Shown: in pieces, positions 36,579 through 45,094 of the stretch
Layout: every line of letters begins with the position of its first letter
How positions within the stretch are numbered: the stretch's first letter is position 1
DNA from: Pelagicoccus sp. SDUM812005
Lineage (GTDB): Bacteria > Verrucomicrobiota > Verrucomicrobiia > Opitutales > Opitutaceae
DNA length: 64,000 nucleotides
Reading direction: 5' to 3'
NCBI RefSeq assembly: GCF_031127875.1
Contig: NZ_JARXIA010000019.1
Coordinates: 95,387-159,386, forward strand
The notes under the pieces: generated by a model
Database searches by the model: none
Seen by the model: the letters and a program-made list of their open reading frames with translations, nothing else
Told to the model about the DNA's origin: nothing
Made by a program: the position numbers and the translations under genes

Positions 36579-37666
36579 CTAAATCAAGGTACTTGCGGCT
36601 TTATGAGGAACTTTCGTCTTCCATTCGAAAGCAGCAATACGTTGCCGGGGATATGTTACCGACGGAGGCGGAACTGTGCGAAAGGTATAAGGTTTCGCGG
36701 CCCACCGTAGCGAAAGCGCTCAATCTGCTGGTGAAGGAAAAGCTGGTCCACCGCCGCTCCGGCTTTGGCACTCAGGTGCTCGGGCCGGGCAAGTCTGCCC
36801 TAAAGGTAGGGCTGTTGATCCCGCAGTTGCAGGAAATCGAGATCTTCGATCCGATCTGCGCGAGTTTAATAGAGAGCGCTGGAATGGAGGCGATGCGTAT
36901 TGTGCGACCGACGGAATTGAGCTTGAAGCTCGATCCGAGGACGATGGCGGAGACCTTGACGGAACGCTTCATCGAGGAAAAGGTGCACGGCGTCTTCTTC
37001 ACTCCGATCGAGCACATCCCTTGTCAGCAGGATTTTAACCTGAAGATCATTCGCCGTCTGCGGGAAAAGGGGATCGAGGTGGTCTTGTTGGATCGCGATG
37101 TTTATGCTTGGCCGCGGCAGACGCCCCATGACTTGGTTGGAATCGATAACATCGAGGCGGGCTATGTTATGTGCGGGCACTTGATCGAGAATGGCTGCCG
37201 GAATCTGGCATTCGTGTCGGCGCCGGACGCGGCCATGACGGTGGAGCTGCGCCGCATCGGGAGCCGTGAGGCTCTGGTCCACAATGGTCGGAGAGGACGG
37301 GACTTAAAGGACGTTAATCTAGTGGTAGACCAGCCTGAGAAAACGGCTAAGCAGCTGATAAAAGACAAGGTTGACGGCGTGATCTGCGCTAATGACGTGA
37401 CGGCTGCTCCTTTGTTGCGGGCTTTGATCGACCTAGGGGCGGAGATCCCATCCAAGGTTAAGGTTTGCGGGTTTGACGACGTGAAGTACGCGTCGCTGCT
37501 TTCGGTACCTTTGACCAGCTACCATCAACCCTGTGTCGATATCGGCAAGGTCGCTGCTCGGGTGATGCTCAATCGCATTAAGAACCCGCAAAGCCCCTAC
37601 TGTCGCATCGCTCTCACTGGAAGCATCATCGTCCGCAGTTCGTCGTCGGCCCCTGCTAAGAAATAG
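36569..37666 (+). CDS. GntR-type DNA-binding domain fused to LacI-type sugar-sensing domain
   Basis: The 365-residue protein starts at ATG 36569. Residues 1-75 are a GntR winged helix (YLRLYEELSSSIRKQQYVAGDMLPTEAELCERYKVSRPTVAKALNLL, HRRSGFGTQV). Residues about 85-355 are a periplasmic-binding-like effector domain as in LacI proteins (LKVGLLIPQLQEI, VHGVFFTPIE, GVICANDVTAAPLLRALIDLG, KVCGFDDVKYASLLSVPLTSYHQP). This AraR-like arrangement senses a sugar and controls the catabolic operon beside it. It diverges from the fructokinase/ABC/mannitol dehydrogenase operon, so it is the likely regulator of that operon. The open frame continues upstream without a start that makes sense. The FucU-like and SDR genes follow on the same strand. 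Confidence 0.9.
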   Translation: MSHSKSRYLRLYEELSSSIRKQQYVAGDMLPTEAELCERYKVSRPTVAKALNLLVKEKLVHRRSGFGTQVLGPGKSALKVGLLIPQLQEIEIFDPICASLIESAGMEAMRIVRPTELSLKLDPRTMAETLTERFIEEKVHGVFFTPIEHIPCQQDFNLKIIRRLREKGIEVVLLDRDVYAWPRQTPHDLVGIDNIEAGYVMCGHLIENGCRNLAFVSAPDAAMTVELRRIGSREALVHNGRRGRDLKDVNLVVDQPEKTAKQLIKDKVDGVICANDVTAAPLLRALIDLGAEIPSKVKVCGFDDVKYASLLSVPLTSYHQPCVDIGKVAARVMLNRIKNPQSPYCRIALTGSIIVRSSSSAPAKK

Positions 37667-37733
37667 TTAAGCGAAGCGAGGGATTCAGCGCTTTCTGATT
37701 GTTTGGTGGAGCTGGGGTGTTAGAGCTTGGACC

Positions 37734-38168
37734 ATGCTTACGACACCTGTTATACATCCGCAAATTCTGGAAGCCTTGGCCCGCTCGGGGCATTTCGCGC
37801 AAGTCGTGATTGCTGACGGCAATCTGCCGGTGGGGGCCATGAACGGGCCGAATTCGACGACGGTTCACATGAACTTCCTGCCAGGGCTGCTCGATGCCTG
37901 CACGGTGCTGAAGGGAATCCTATCGGTTTGCCCGATCCAAGGGGCTACTGTGATGCAGAAGCCTGCGGAGGCGAACGCGGAGATCCATGAGGAATACAAG
38001 CGGCTTCTCGGCGATGTAACCTGGGAGGAGATGGAGCGCTGGGCCTTCTACGACAAGATCCGCGAGCCCGCGACGACTTTGATTGTCCAGACCGGCGAGC
38101 AGCGTCGATTTGCGAATCTTATCCTAACGGTCGGCGTCGTTAAGATGGCGGAAGAGAGCGGATTTTAA
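37734..38168 (+). CDS. RbsD/FucU-family sugar mutarotase, probable L-fucose mutarotase
   Basis: The 144-residue protein matches the RbsD/FucU family in length and motifs: LEALARSGHFAQVVIADGNLPVGA at the N-terminus with the conserved His, and the C-terminal EQRRFANLILTVGVV strand. Such enzymes interconvert alpha and beta anomers of L-fucose or pyranose and furanose forms of ribose. The adjacent SDR gene, 61 bases downstream, and the fucosidases in the window favour L-fucose, feeding the beta anomer to a dehydrogenase. The 67 bases upstream hold no clear terminator, so it may be co-transcribed with the regulator gene. Confidence 0.85.
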   Translation: MLTTPVIHPQILEALARSGHFAQVVIADGNLPVGAMNGPNSTTVHMNFLPGLLDACTVLKGILSVCPIQGATVMQKPAEANAEIHEEYKRLLGDVTWEEMERWAFYDKIREPATTLIVQTGEQRRFANLILTVGVVKMAEESGF

Positions 38169-38229
38169 CAGCGAGACCTAGCACGCTGCAAGGTATTGGA
38201 AATATCTGTCTACTGTTCGTGTTGAAAGT

Positions 38230-39003
38230 ATGAATACATTAAAAGCTCTGTTTTCGTTGGAAGGTAAGGTGGCTCTGGTGACAGGCGGATACCGAGGCTT
38301 GGGCTTGAGTATCGCGGAGGCCTTGGCGGAAGCGGGAGCGCTGGTGGTGCTGAATGGCCGTTCCGAATCGGGCGTGAAAGCGGCGGTGCAAGCTTTTGAG
38401 GAAAAGGGATTGAAGGCGGATGCGGCTGTATTTGACGTGATGGACGAGACCGCGATCACCAAGGCGGTCGCTGACATTTCCGCAAATCACGGCGGAGTGG
38501 ATATTCTCGTCAACAACGCGGGCATTCATCGGCGCAACCTGATGCTCGATATGCCGCCCTCGGATTTCAAGCTGGTGCTCGATACCAACGTGACGGCTGC
38601 CTTCATGCTCGGCAAGGCGGTGGCTCCTGGGATGATCGAGAAAGGGGGCGGAAAGATTATCAATATCCATTCGCTGATGAGCGAGCTCGCCCGCAAGTCG
38701 ATCGCCAACTACGCGGCGGCAAAGGGCGCCATCCAGATGTTGACCCGTTCCATGACAGCCGAATGGGCGACGCACAATATTCAGGCGAACGGTATTGGTC
38801 CTGGATATTTCGATACGGAAATGACGAAGCCTTTGATCGAGAACCCTGAGTTCAATAATTGGCTGGTGAACCGGACGCCAAGCGGACGTTGGGGAGTGCC
38901 GGACGATTTGAAGGGATTGGCCATCTTTTTAGCGTCACCAGCATCCAACTACGTGAACGGGCAGACCATCTTTGTCGACGGCGGCTTGACTGCGGTGGTT
39001 TGA
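38230..39003 (+). CDS. SDR-family dehydrogenase, gluconate 5-dehydrogenase-like; possible L-fucose or fuconate pathway enzyme
   Basis: The 257-residue classical short-chain dehydrogenase has TGGYRGLGLSIA (NAD(P) loop), NNAG(IHRR), Ser in NIHSLMSELA, YAAAK catalytic Tyr and Lys, and the C-terminal NGQTIFVDGGLTAVV. Overall it resembles gluconate 5-dehydrogenase/2-deoxygluconate 3-dehydrogenase-type proteins, the group that also includes 2-keto-3-deoxy-L-fuconate dehydrogenase and L-fucose dehydrogenases. With a FucU-like mutarotase just upstream, an oxidative L-fucose route is the best reading. Gluconate or polyol oxidation is an alternative. It is convergent with the LuxR-type regulator gene, 13 bases away. 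Confidence 0.85.
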   Translation: MNTLKALFSLEGKVALVTGGYRGLGLSIAEALAEAGALVVLNGRSESGVKAAVQAFEEKGLKADAAVFDVMDETAITKAVADISANHGGVDILVNNAGIHRRNLMLDMPPSDFKLVLDTNVTAAFMLGKAVAPGMIEKGGGKIINIHSLMSELARKSIANYAAAKGAIQMLTRSMTAEWATHNIQANGIGPGYFDTEMTKPLIENPEFNNWLVNRTPSGRWGVPDDLKGLAIFLASPASNYVNGQTIFVDGGLTAVV

Positions 39004-39016
39004 GGGTGTTTCCGAA

Positions 39017-39673
39017 TTACTCGAAAAGTCCGAGCCGATGGGCTTTGTTGACAGCGGCGGGTGCGTTGAGGACGTTGAGCTTTTCGTAGATGCGGCGGAT
39101 GTAGGTGGCGACGCTGCCGTAAGCGATGCCAAGCTTGTCGCCGATTTCTTTTTTCACGAGGCCTTCGGCTAGTAGGGTGAGGATTTCGAGCTCTCGGTCG
39201 GAAAGGGGCTTTTCGATTTCGAGCTTGGCGGGTTGTTGCTTGAGCTCGCCGAGAATGTACTGAGCGATCTTGCCGTCGAGGGAAGCTCCACCTGTGGTGA
39301 CGGTTTGGATACCGTCTTTGATTTGGCCGACGGTCGAGGACTTGAGGAGGTATCCGGAGGCTCCTAAGCGAATGGCCTGCAGGACGTCCTCCTGCTTGTC
39401 GGATTGGGTGAGGATGATGATTTTCGTTTTCGGGGTGGCGGTCTTGAAGTAGGGAATTGCTTCCAGTCCGTTCATGCCCGGTAGGTTTAGGTCTAGGAGG
39501 ATGATGTCGGGGTGCTCCGTGGGTAAGGCTTTTTCAAGGTTTCGCAAAGCGACCTCGGCTGCCCCGAACATGTTGACGAGTTCGAAGTCCGCTTCTGCTT
39601 GTAGTGCCATTTCGATGACCTTTCGGTAGCGCGGATGGTCTTCAACGAGAACGATCTTAGTCGAAGTTTTCAT
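39017..39673 (-). CDS. LuxR/NarL-family response regulator
   Basis: The 218-residue protein has a receiver domain (KIVLVEDHPRYRKVI, phospho-acceptor Asp61 in DIILLDLNLPGMNG, conserved Lys in GYLLKSS) and a C-terminal LuxR helix-turn-helix (LSDRELEILTLLAEGLVKKEIGDKLGIAYGSVATYIRRIYEKL). It follows the discoidin-domain kinase gene by 13 bases on the same strand, so the two form a two-component pair. The divergent GH172-sulfatase operon is its most obvious target, though this is inference from position. Confidence 0.93.
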   Translation of the reverse strand: MKTSTKIVLVEDHPRYRKVIEMALQAEADFELVNMFGAAEVALRNLEKALPTEHPDIILLDLNLPGMNGLEAIPYFKTATPKTKIIILTQSDKQEDVLQAIRLGASGYLLKSSTVGQIKDGIQTVTTGGASLDGKIAQYILGELKQQPAKLEIEKPLSDRELEILTLLAEGLVKKEIGDKLGIAYGSVATYIRRIYEKLNVLNAPAAVNKAHRLGLFE

Positions 39674-39686
39674 GTAGCTAAAATGT

Positions 39687-41660
39687 CTAACGGATTCCGA
39701 ATCTGCGTTGGCGGAGTTTTAGGTGGATGGTGGTGCCAGTGATGGCGGAGGTTTCGACGGTTACCTTGCCGCCGAGGAGTTTAGCGCGACGCTGCAGAGA
39801 CTTGGGAACTTGGGTGGAGTCGTTGTCGGTAATGCCTTGCCCGTTATCGCTGATTGCGAGATGGATCGTTCTGCCTTTGGCTGCTAGGGTGGTTCTTAGT
39901 TTCGTGGCTTCCGAGTGGCGGCAGATGTTGATGAGGCATTCTTTGTAGAAAAGGATCAGGTCGGAGCGCGCGCCTGCGGGAAGTTGGTCGAATTGATCTT
40001 CGCCCTGGATGGATAGCTCATGCTGAAGGTGCACGACCACGCGGTTTGCTATCTGCTTCATGGTGGTTTCGAGATTGGGGTAAGGGGTCGCGGATTGCAT
40101 GTCGGCTAGGTGACGCACGGCGGTTCCCGTTTCTTCGGTCGCGGAACGGATCTGTTGAAGGTAGGTATCCAGTTTCTGGGGATCGTCTCGGGAGCTTTGG
40201 GCGAGGTCGCTGAGCAGTCCGATGGTATGCAGGTCTGCCCCGAGTTCGTCGTGCAGGTCAGCGGCGAAGCGTTCCTTTAGCTGGGCGGTTCGGCGCAGGT
40301 GAAAGATACGGTTGAGGAGCATGCTGATGACGATAGCGACGGCGAGAGCGGCCGCGATCCAGCTCATAATTCTGAGCATGGTCTTCTGGCGGGCGTAGCG
40401 TTTGTCGCGTTCCGCTTCGACGAGGGGGCGTTCTCTCTCGAGGTCGTGGCGGCGGGCGAGTTGTTCCATCCACTCCCGCACGGGGAGGATGGTTCCGAAG
40501 TGGTTTCGTCCGTCGGTAAGGGACGCGAGCGAGCCTTCTTGGCTGGGTGGCTGCAGGTTGAGGTGGACGGGGGTGCCGAGGGCTACGTTGGCGCCGCCGG
40601 AGAAGACCTCGATTTCGGCGAAGCCTATGCAGCGCCAACGTTCTTGGGCCTCGGGAGCCTTGTATCCATCGATAGCCGTTATACGGATATACCGGCAGTT
40701 CGTTTCGGGGAAGCGCCAAGCCAGGGTTGGCCCTCCGTCGTAGATCGTATCGCGCTCGTACTCGACTAGGGGAATTGGATCGGCGAAGTCCGGACGGGTG
40801 GAGCCTTCGATTATGAGGTGTTTGGGAATGCCGTAGTCGGAGTGATGGACTTGTGGAATGTTTTCGCTGAGGTCGGCGGCATGGAGGTGTATTCGATTTA
40901 TGGGAACGGATTTTTTGAGATCTAGGGTGAGGCTTGCTTGGGGGCCGGTGTGGTAGAAAGCGACGTAGGCGGTGCTGCCCGGAAGCTGGGGGGAATTGAT
41001 AAGGTAAGGGGTAACGCCGTCGACGAGCGTCTTCGCGGGAATCGACCGTTGGACGCGTCGCTTCTCCGAGCTGGAAACGGTGACGGATTGGTGGAGGGCT
41101 ACGTTGTCTTCGCCGCTGAATGCTAGGATTTCGGACAATTGGAAAAGGAATTTCCCATCGAGGGCGCGGGGCGACAGTTCGCTTGCTTCGACGCGTATCC
41201 ATTTGGCGGTTGTGGGAGGGAGGGGAATGACGAGAGGCGCGGTACGAGGCAGGAGCTCGCTGGGGTCGTCGAAGCTGGCGAGGACGGTTCCGGTCGACTC
41301 CTCGCTATCGCCGGCGACTACTTGAAATCGGGTAGGGAAGCCGTCGGCTTGGATGCCGGTTTGCGTGTTTCGCCAAAGGATGGGGACGAGGGTGACTTGC
41401 TCGATGGTCTGCGGCTGGGAGAAGTCGATGCGGGCCCACTCCGTATGGTCCGCCTCGGAATGGAGTTGCGATTGCCAACCCAGGCTGCCGACGCCGCTGC
41501 GTAGGGTGAGGTAGGCGAGTTGGGAGCGTTCGGAGTCGATGTTCGCCAAACGCTCTTCCAGTTGCCCGAGGGATCGTTGATGGATCGGCTGGGCGGTCGA
41601 TGGGGAGGTGAGCCATCCCGCCAGGAGGAGGATTTTGATGAGTGTGAGCGTGTGGCGCAT
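39687..41660 (-). CDS. Sensor histidine kinase (HisKA_3) with two extracytoplasmic discoidin-like domains
   Basis: From ATG 41660 the product has 657 residues: a signal segment (MRHTLTLIKILLLAGWLTSPSTAQ), two discoidin-like beta domains (about 50-195, with WARIDFSQPQTIEQVTLVP, and 200-370, with ASLTLDLKKSVPINRIHLH and CRYIRITAIDGY), a membrane helix (MSWIAAALAVAIVISMLL), then HisKA_3 with FAADLHDELGADL (His470) and a C-terminal ATPase domain (ISDNGQGI). It is a NarX/LuxR-pathway type kinase whose sensor part resembles carbohydrate-binding modules, so it probably reads glycans or glycan fragments in the periplasm. The response regulator gene follows. It diverges from the GH172-sulfatase operon across about 150 bases. 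Confidence 0.88.
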   Translation of the reverse strand: MRHTLTLIKILLLAGWLTSPSTAQPIHQRSLGQLEERLANIDSERSQLAYLTLRSGVGSLGWQSQLHSEADHTEWARIDFSQPQTIEQVTLVPILWRNTQTGIQADGFPTRFQVVAGDSEESTGTVLASFDDPSELLPRTAPLVIPLPPTTAKWIRVEASELSPRALDGKFLFQLSEILAFSGEDNVALHQSVTVSSSEKRRVQRSIPAKTLVDGVTPYLINSPQLPGSTAYVAFYHTGPQASLTLDLKKSVPINRIHLHAADLSENIPQVHHSDYGIPKHLIIEGSTRPDFADPIPLVEYERDTIYDGGPTLAWRFPETNCRYIRITAIDGYKAPEAQERWRCIGFAEIEVFSGGANVALGTPVHLNLQPPSQEGSLASLTDGRNHFGTILPVREWMEQLARRHDLERERPLVEAERDKRYARQKTMLRIMSWIAAALAVAIVISMLLNRIFHLRRTAQLKERFAADLHDELGADLHTIGLLSDLAQSSRDDPQKLDTYLQQIRSATEETGTAVRHLADMQSATPYPNLETTMKQIANRVVVHLQHELSIQGEDQFDQLPAGARSDLILFYKECLINICRHSEATKLRTTLAAKGRTIHLAISDNGQGITDNDSTQVPKSLQRRAKLLGGKVTVETSAITGTTIHLKLRQRRFGIR

Positions 41661-41808
41661 TCGGTAGGCAGAGTTTACAGCGTTTGGGAAAAGGAGTCTG
41701 TCTATCAAACGGTAGACAGACAGGATGGCGGATGTCGGGTATACTGCCACTTAAAACGTCTCGGCGGACTCGCCGGCTCCGAACCTATTTCCTTAAAGCC
41801 CCTTGGAT

Positions 41809-43473
41809 ATGAGAAAAACCAATCGATCGAAAGTCATCCTCCTGTTCGCTTCCCTCCTTGCCGCGGGAGCGAGCCTAACGAACGCCGCTGAGCGCGAGCC
41901 GGTGAGCATTGAATCGCTTTTGCGAGAAATGCTGGACCGAGACGCGGTTGCCAGGTTTCCGCAGCATGACTTTCGCTTGAAGCAAGACAGCAGCTACAAC
42001 CGGGAATCGGTGACGCCCGAGGCCCCGAAGATGGAGCCGACGGGCTGGTTTGCCAATCGGGACTTTAACAATGGATCGAAGCAAACCGGGCGCTTCATTC
42101 GCACGGAAGAGAACGATGGCCGCACCGAATGGGTGATTATGGAAGACGAGGGGCCGGGCGCCATCGTGAGAAGCTGGATGCCTTGGCGAAACCAAAAATC
42201 CGGAGAGACGACTACAATATTGCGCATCTACGTGGATGGGGCGTCGGAGCCGGTGATCGAGGGCAACCAGTTCGAGCTGTTTCAAGGCAAGGGGATGATT
42301 CCGTTTCCGCTGGCCCATGAGTCGTTGCGGTCAGCAGTTTCCTTTTTCCCGATTCCCTACGCTAAGAGCTGCAAGGTGACGGTTTCCGAGCTGCCGTTTT
42401 TCTATCAGTTCACGTATCGGGAATATCAGGACGAGGTAGCGGTTAAGAGTTTCACGATGGATGACTTTGAGGCAGCGGCGCCGCTGGTCGAGGAAGTTTG
42501 CAAGACGCTACTGCATCCCAAGGCTGAAGCCTCCGGGAAGACCGTTCGCTTTCGCAAGACGCTCGCTCCCGATGCGGAAAAGAGCCTCAAGCTACCGCGC
42601 GGGGTCGCTGCGGTGCGAGAGCTTTCGGTGAAGCTAGGCAGCTACGAAGATCCTGAGGTGATGCGAAAGGTGGTGCTCAAGATGAGTTTCGATGGCAAGG
42701 ATACGGTATGGTGTCCGCTGGGCGATTTCTTTGGTTCGGGCATCGGGCTGAATCCTTTTCAAGGTTGGTTTCGCACCGTTGCGGAAGACGGAAGCCTGAG
42801 GGCGCGTTGGGTGATGCCTTATCGGAAAAGCGCTACGGTCAGCGTGGTGAATCTTAGCGACGAAGCGGTATCCGTAGAACTGGAGGCGACCGTGGGCGAC
42901 TGGCAATGGGACGAGCGTTCCATGTACTTTCATGCGGAATGGCGGGGACAGTATCCGGTACCGACGCGTCCGTTTTCCGATTGGAACTACGTGACGACCG
43001 AGGGACGAGGCGTGTATGTGGGCGATACCTTGACGATTATGAATCCTGTCGCGAAGTGGTGGGGAGAGGGGGATGAAAAGATATTCGTCGATGGAGAGGA
43101 CTTTCCGTCTATCTTCGGCACGGGGACGGAAGACTACTATGCGTATTCCTGGGGCGGTCGCAGCACTGACTTCTACGAGCACCCCTTCCACGCTCAGCCG
43201 TTGGCCCACAAATATAACAAGCTGAACCGAAAGACGGATTCCAACGAGCGCAATACCATGGGCTACAGCGTTGAAACCCGTACCCGCATGCTTGATACGA
43301 TGCCCTTTGGCAGTTCGCTCCAGCTCGATATGGAGGTTTGGTCAGGTACGGATTGCGAGATGGGTTATGGCGTAGGCGTCTATTGGTATGGATTTGCGGA
43401 TACGGCGTCCAACCGCAAGCCCGAGCCGCAAGAAGTCCGCAACGTGCCTCCGCTTCCTGACGAGATGAAATAA
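41809..43473 (+). CDS. Secreted DUF2961 (GH172-type) glycoside hydrolase
   Basis: The 554-residue protein starts at ATG 41809 with a signal peptide (VILLFASLLAAGASLTNAA). It carries the DUF2961 signatures EDEGPGAIVRSWMPWRN, RIYVDGASEPVIEGN and GTGTEDYYAYSWGG. DUF2961 is the core of CAZy family GH172, whose known members act on alpha-D-fructofuranosides and D-arabinofuranosides, so the target here may be a furanoside decoration. It is longer than the usual 360-400 residue core, with an N-terminal extension of about 90 residues. It begins an operon with two sulfatases (22-base gap to the first) and diverges from the discoidin-domain sensor kinase, suggesting that system controls it. Confidence 0.87.
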   Translation: MRKTNRSKVILLFASLLAAGASLTNAAEREPVSIESLLREMLDRDAVARFPQHDFRLKQDSSYNRESVTPEAPKMEPTGWFANRDFNNGSKQTGRFIRTEENDGRTEWVIMEDEGPGAIVRSWMPWRNQKSGETTTILRIYVDGASEPVIEGNQFELFQGKGMIPFPLAHESLRSAVSFFPIPYAKSCKVTVSELPFFYQFTYREYQDEVAVKSFTMDDFEAAAPLVEEVCKTLLHPKAEASGKTVRFRKTLAPDAEKSLKLPRGVAAVRELSVKLGSYEDPEVMRKVVLKMSFDGKDTVWCPLGDFFGSGIGLNPFQGWFRTVAEDGSLRARWVMPYRKSATVSVVNLSDEAVSVELEATVGDWQWDERSMYFHAEWRGQYPVPTRPFSDWNYVTTEGRGVYVGDTLTIMNPVAKWWGEGDEKIFVDGEDFPSIFGTGTEDYYAYSWGGRSTDFYEHPFHAQPLAHKYNKLNRKTDSNERNTMGYSVETRTRMLDTMPFGSSLQLDMEVWSGTDCEMGYGVGVYWYGFADTASNRKPEPQEVRNVPPLPDEMK

Positions 43474-43495
43474 TGGAATCCAAACTACCCTGATT

Positions 43496-45094
43496 ATGAA
43501 GCTACCCCGTTTCTTAACTGCCAGCGCGCTGCTGTCGTTCGCAGCGAGCGCTGTCTTTGCGGAAGAGAGGACGAATCAAGATTCCCCTCGGCTGCCGAAT
43601 GTTGTCATCATCTACGCGGATGACCTTGGCTACGGGGATCTCAGCTGCTATGGGGCCACCAAGGTAAGGACGCCCAATATCGACAGCTTGGCGAGCGAGG
43701 GCAGAAGGTTTACAGATGCTCACTCTCCTTCAGCGGTTTGCACTCCCTCCCGATTCGCGTTGATGACGGGAGAGTATCCGTTTCGGAAGAATATCTATTC
43801 ACCCATTTTTCTAAGAAGCCCGCTCGTTATTCCCGAGGATCGGTTTACGATCGCGGATCTGATGCAGGGAGCGGGATATCGAACGGGGATCGTTGGGAAA
43901 TGGCACCTCGGCTTTCAGGACAAGGCGCCCGTCGATTGGAATGCCCCGCTGAAACCCGGACCGCTTGAGCTTGGCTTCGACTACTATTATGGAGTTCCGA
44001 CCGTGAACAGTCATCCCCCTTTCGTTTACGTAGAGAACCACCGTGTCGTTGGGCATGTGTATGATGCGGATTCGCCGGACTATGATCCCTTCGACTATAA
44101 TAAAGACGCAGGGGAACAGGGGTACACGGAAAAGCACCCTGAGAAAGTGAGGCTGGATCACATCGGCGGATCGAAGTCGGCCCACGCCCTCTACAAGGAC
44201 CACGAGGTCGGCCTGCATTTGGCCGAGAAGGCGATCGAGTGGATCGATGCGAGTAAGGAGGATCCGTTTTTTCTGATATTTTCGTCGACGCATATTCATC
44301 ATCCCTTTACGCCTGCCCCGCAATTTCAGGGGAGCAGCGAGGCCGGAGTCTATGGCGACTTTCTTCACGAGCTGGATCACATTGTCGGCATGATTCTGGA
44401 TAAGCTGGAAGCGGAGGGCTTGGAGGACGATACCCTGGTTATTTTCACGGCGGACAACGGCGCTATGTTGAACGCGACTGGACAAAAAGCGTTCCGCGAG
44501 TTTGGCCATCGCATGAACGGGCCCTTGTTGGGCTTCAAGAGCGATGGATGGGAAGGCGGGCATCGAGTGCCGTTCCTAGCGAAGTGGCCGGGTCATATCC
44601 CAGCGAATACAGTTTCGGACCAGTTGATTGGTTCGATTGATTTGATGGCGACTTTGGCTGCGATTACCGGCGAGGAACTGCCGCAGGACGGCTTTGCTGA
44701 TGGAGTGGATATATCTGAGGCCTTGACTGGAAATCCTCTGGAGCCGATCCGTGACCATCTCGTTTGCACTCCCTTGAAGAAGGATTTCCTCGTTTTGCGG
44801 AAAGGCAAGTGGGCTTATTTGGCCGGCCGAGGATCCTCGGGTTGGAACGGTAAACCAGGGAGCCATATTATGTCGGGGCCGAGGTCGTTGCCGTTTACCG
44901 GAGACGAGAACTCGGATGTCTTAGATGGCTTCGTGAAGGAGTCGGCGCCCTCCGCCCAACTGTACGACTTGGAGAAGGACCTTGGGCAGACGAAAAACCT
45001 TTACCATGAGTATCCAGAGGTAGTCCGGCAATTGTCTGCCCTTCTGGATACGTACAACCCGATTGCTTCGAACCCGAAAAAGAATGAAAATTAG
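43496..45094 (+). CDS. Secreted type I sulfatase
   Basis: The 532-residue product begins with a signal peptide (MKLPRFLTASALLSFAASAVFA). It has VVIIYADDLGYGDLSCYG, CTPSRFALMTGEYPFRK with formylglycine site Cys82, TGIVGKWHLGF, VIFTADNGAMLN and EGGHRVPFLAKWPGH. It belongs to the arylsulfatase A-like group common in marine glycan degradation. It lies 22 bases after the GH172-type gene and overlaps the start of the next sulfatase gene by 11 bases, so all three are translated from one message. The two sulfatases differ in their active-site motif and probably attack different sulfate positions. Confidence 0.93.
   Translation: MKLPRFLTASALLSFAASAVFAEERTNQDSPRLPNVVIIYADDLGYGDLSCYGATKVRTPNIDSLASEGRRFTDAHSPSAVCTPSRFALMTGEYPFRKNIYSPIFLRSPLVIPEDRFTIADLMQGAGYRTGIVGKWHLGFQDKAPVDWNAPLKPGPLELGFDYYYGVPTVNSHPPFVYVENHRVVGHVYDADSPDYDPFDYNKDAGEQGYTEKHPEKVRLDHIGGSKSAHALYKDHEVGLHLAEKAIEWIDASKEDPFFLIFSSTHIHHPFTPAPQFQGSSEAGVYGDFLHELDHIVGMILDKLEAEGLEDDTLVIFTADNGAMLNATGQKAFREFGHRMNGPLLGFKSDGWEGGHRVPFLAKWPGHIPANTVSDQLIGSIDLMATLAAITGEELPQDGFADGVDISEALTGNPLEPIRDHLVCTPLKKDFLVLRKGKWAYLAGRGSSGWNGKPGSHIMSGPRSLPFTGDENSDVLDGFVKESAPSAQLYDLEKDLGQTKNLYHEYPEVVRQLSALLDTYNPIASNPKKNEN

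Noticed and set aside
41671..41684. GTTTACAGCGTTT before the discoidin-domain kinase gene
   Set aside because: It matches only the TTACA half of the shared word and is ten bases from the start codon, so a common operator is not supported.
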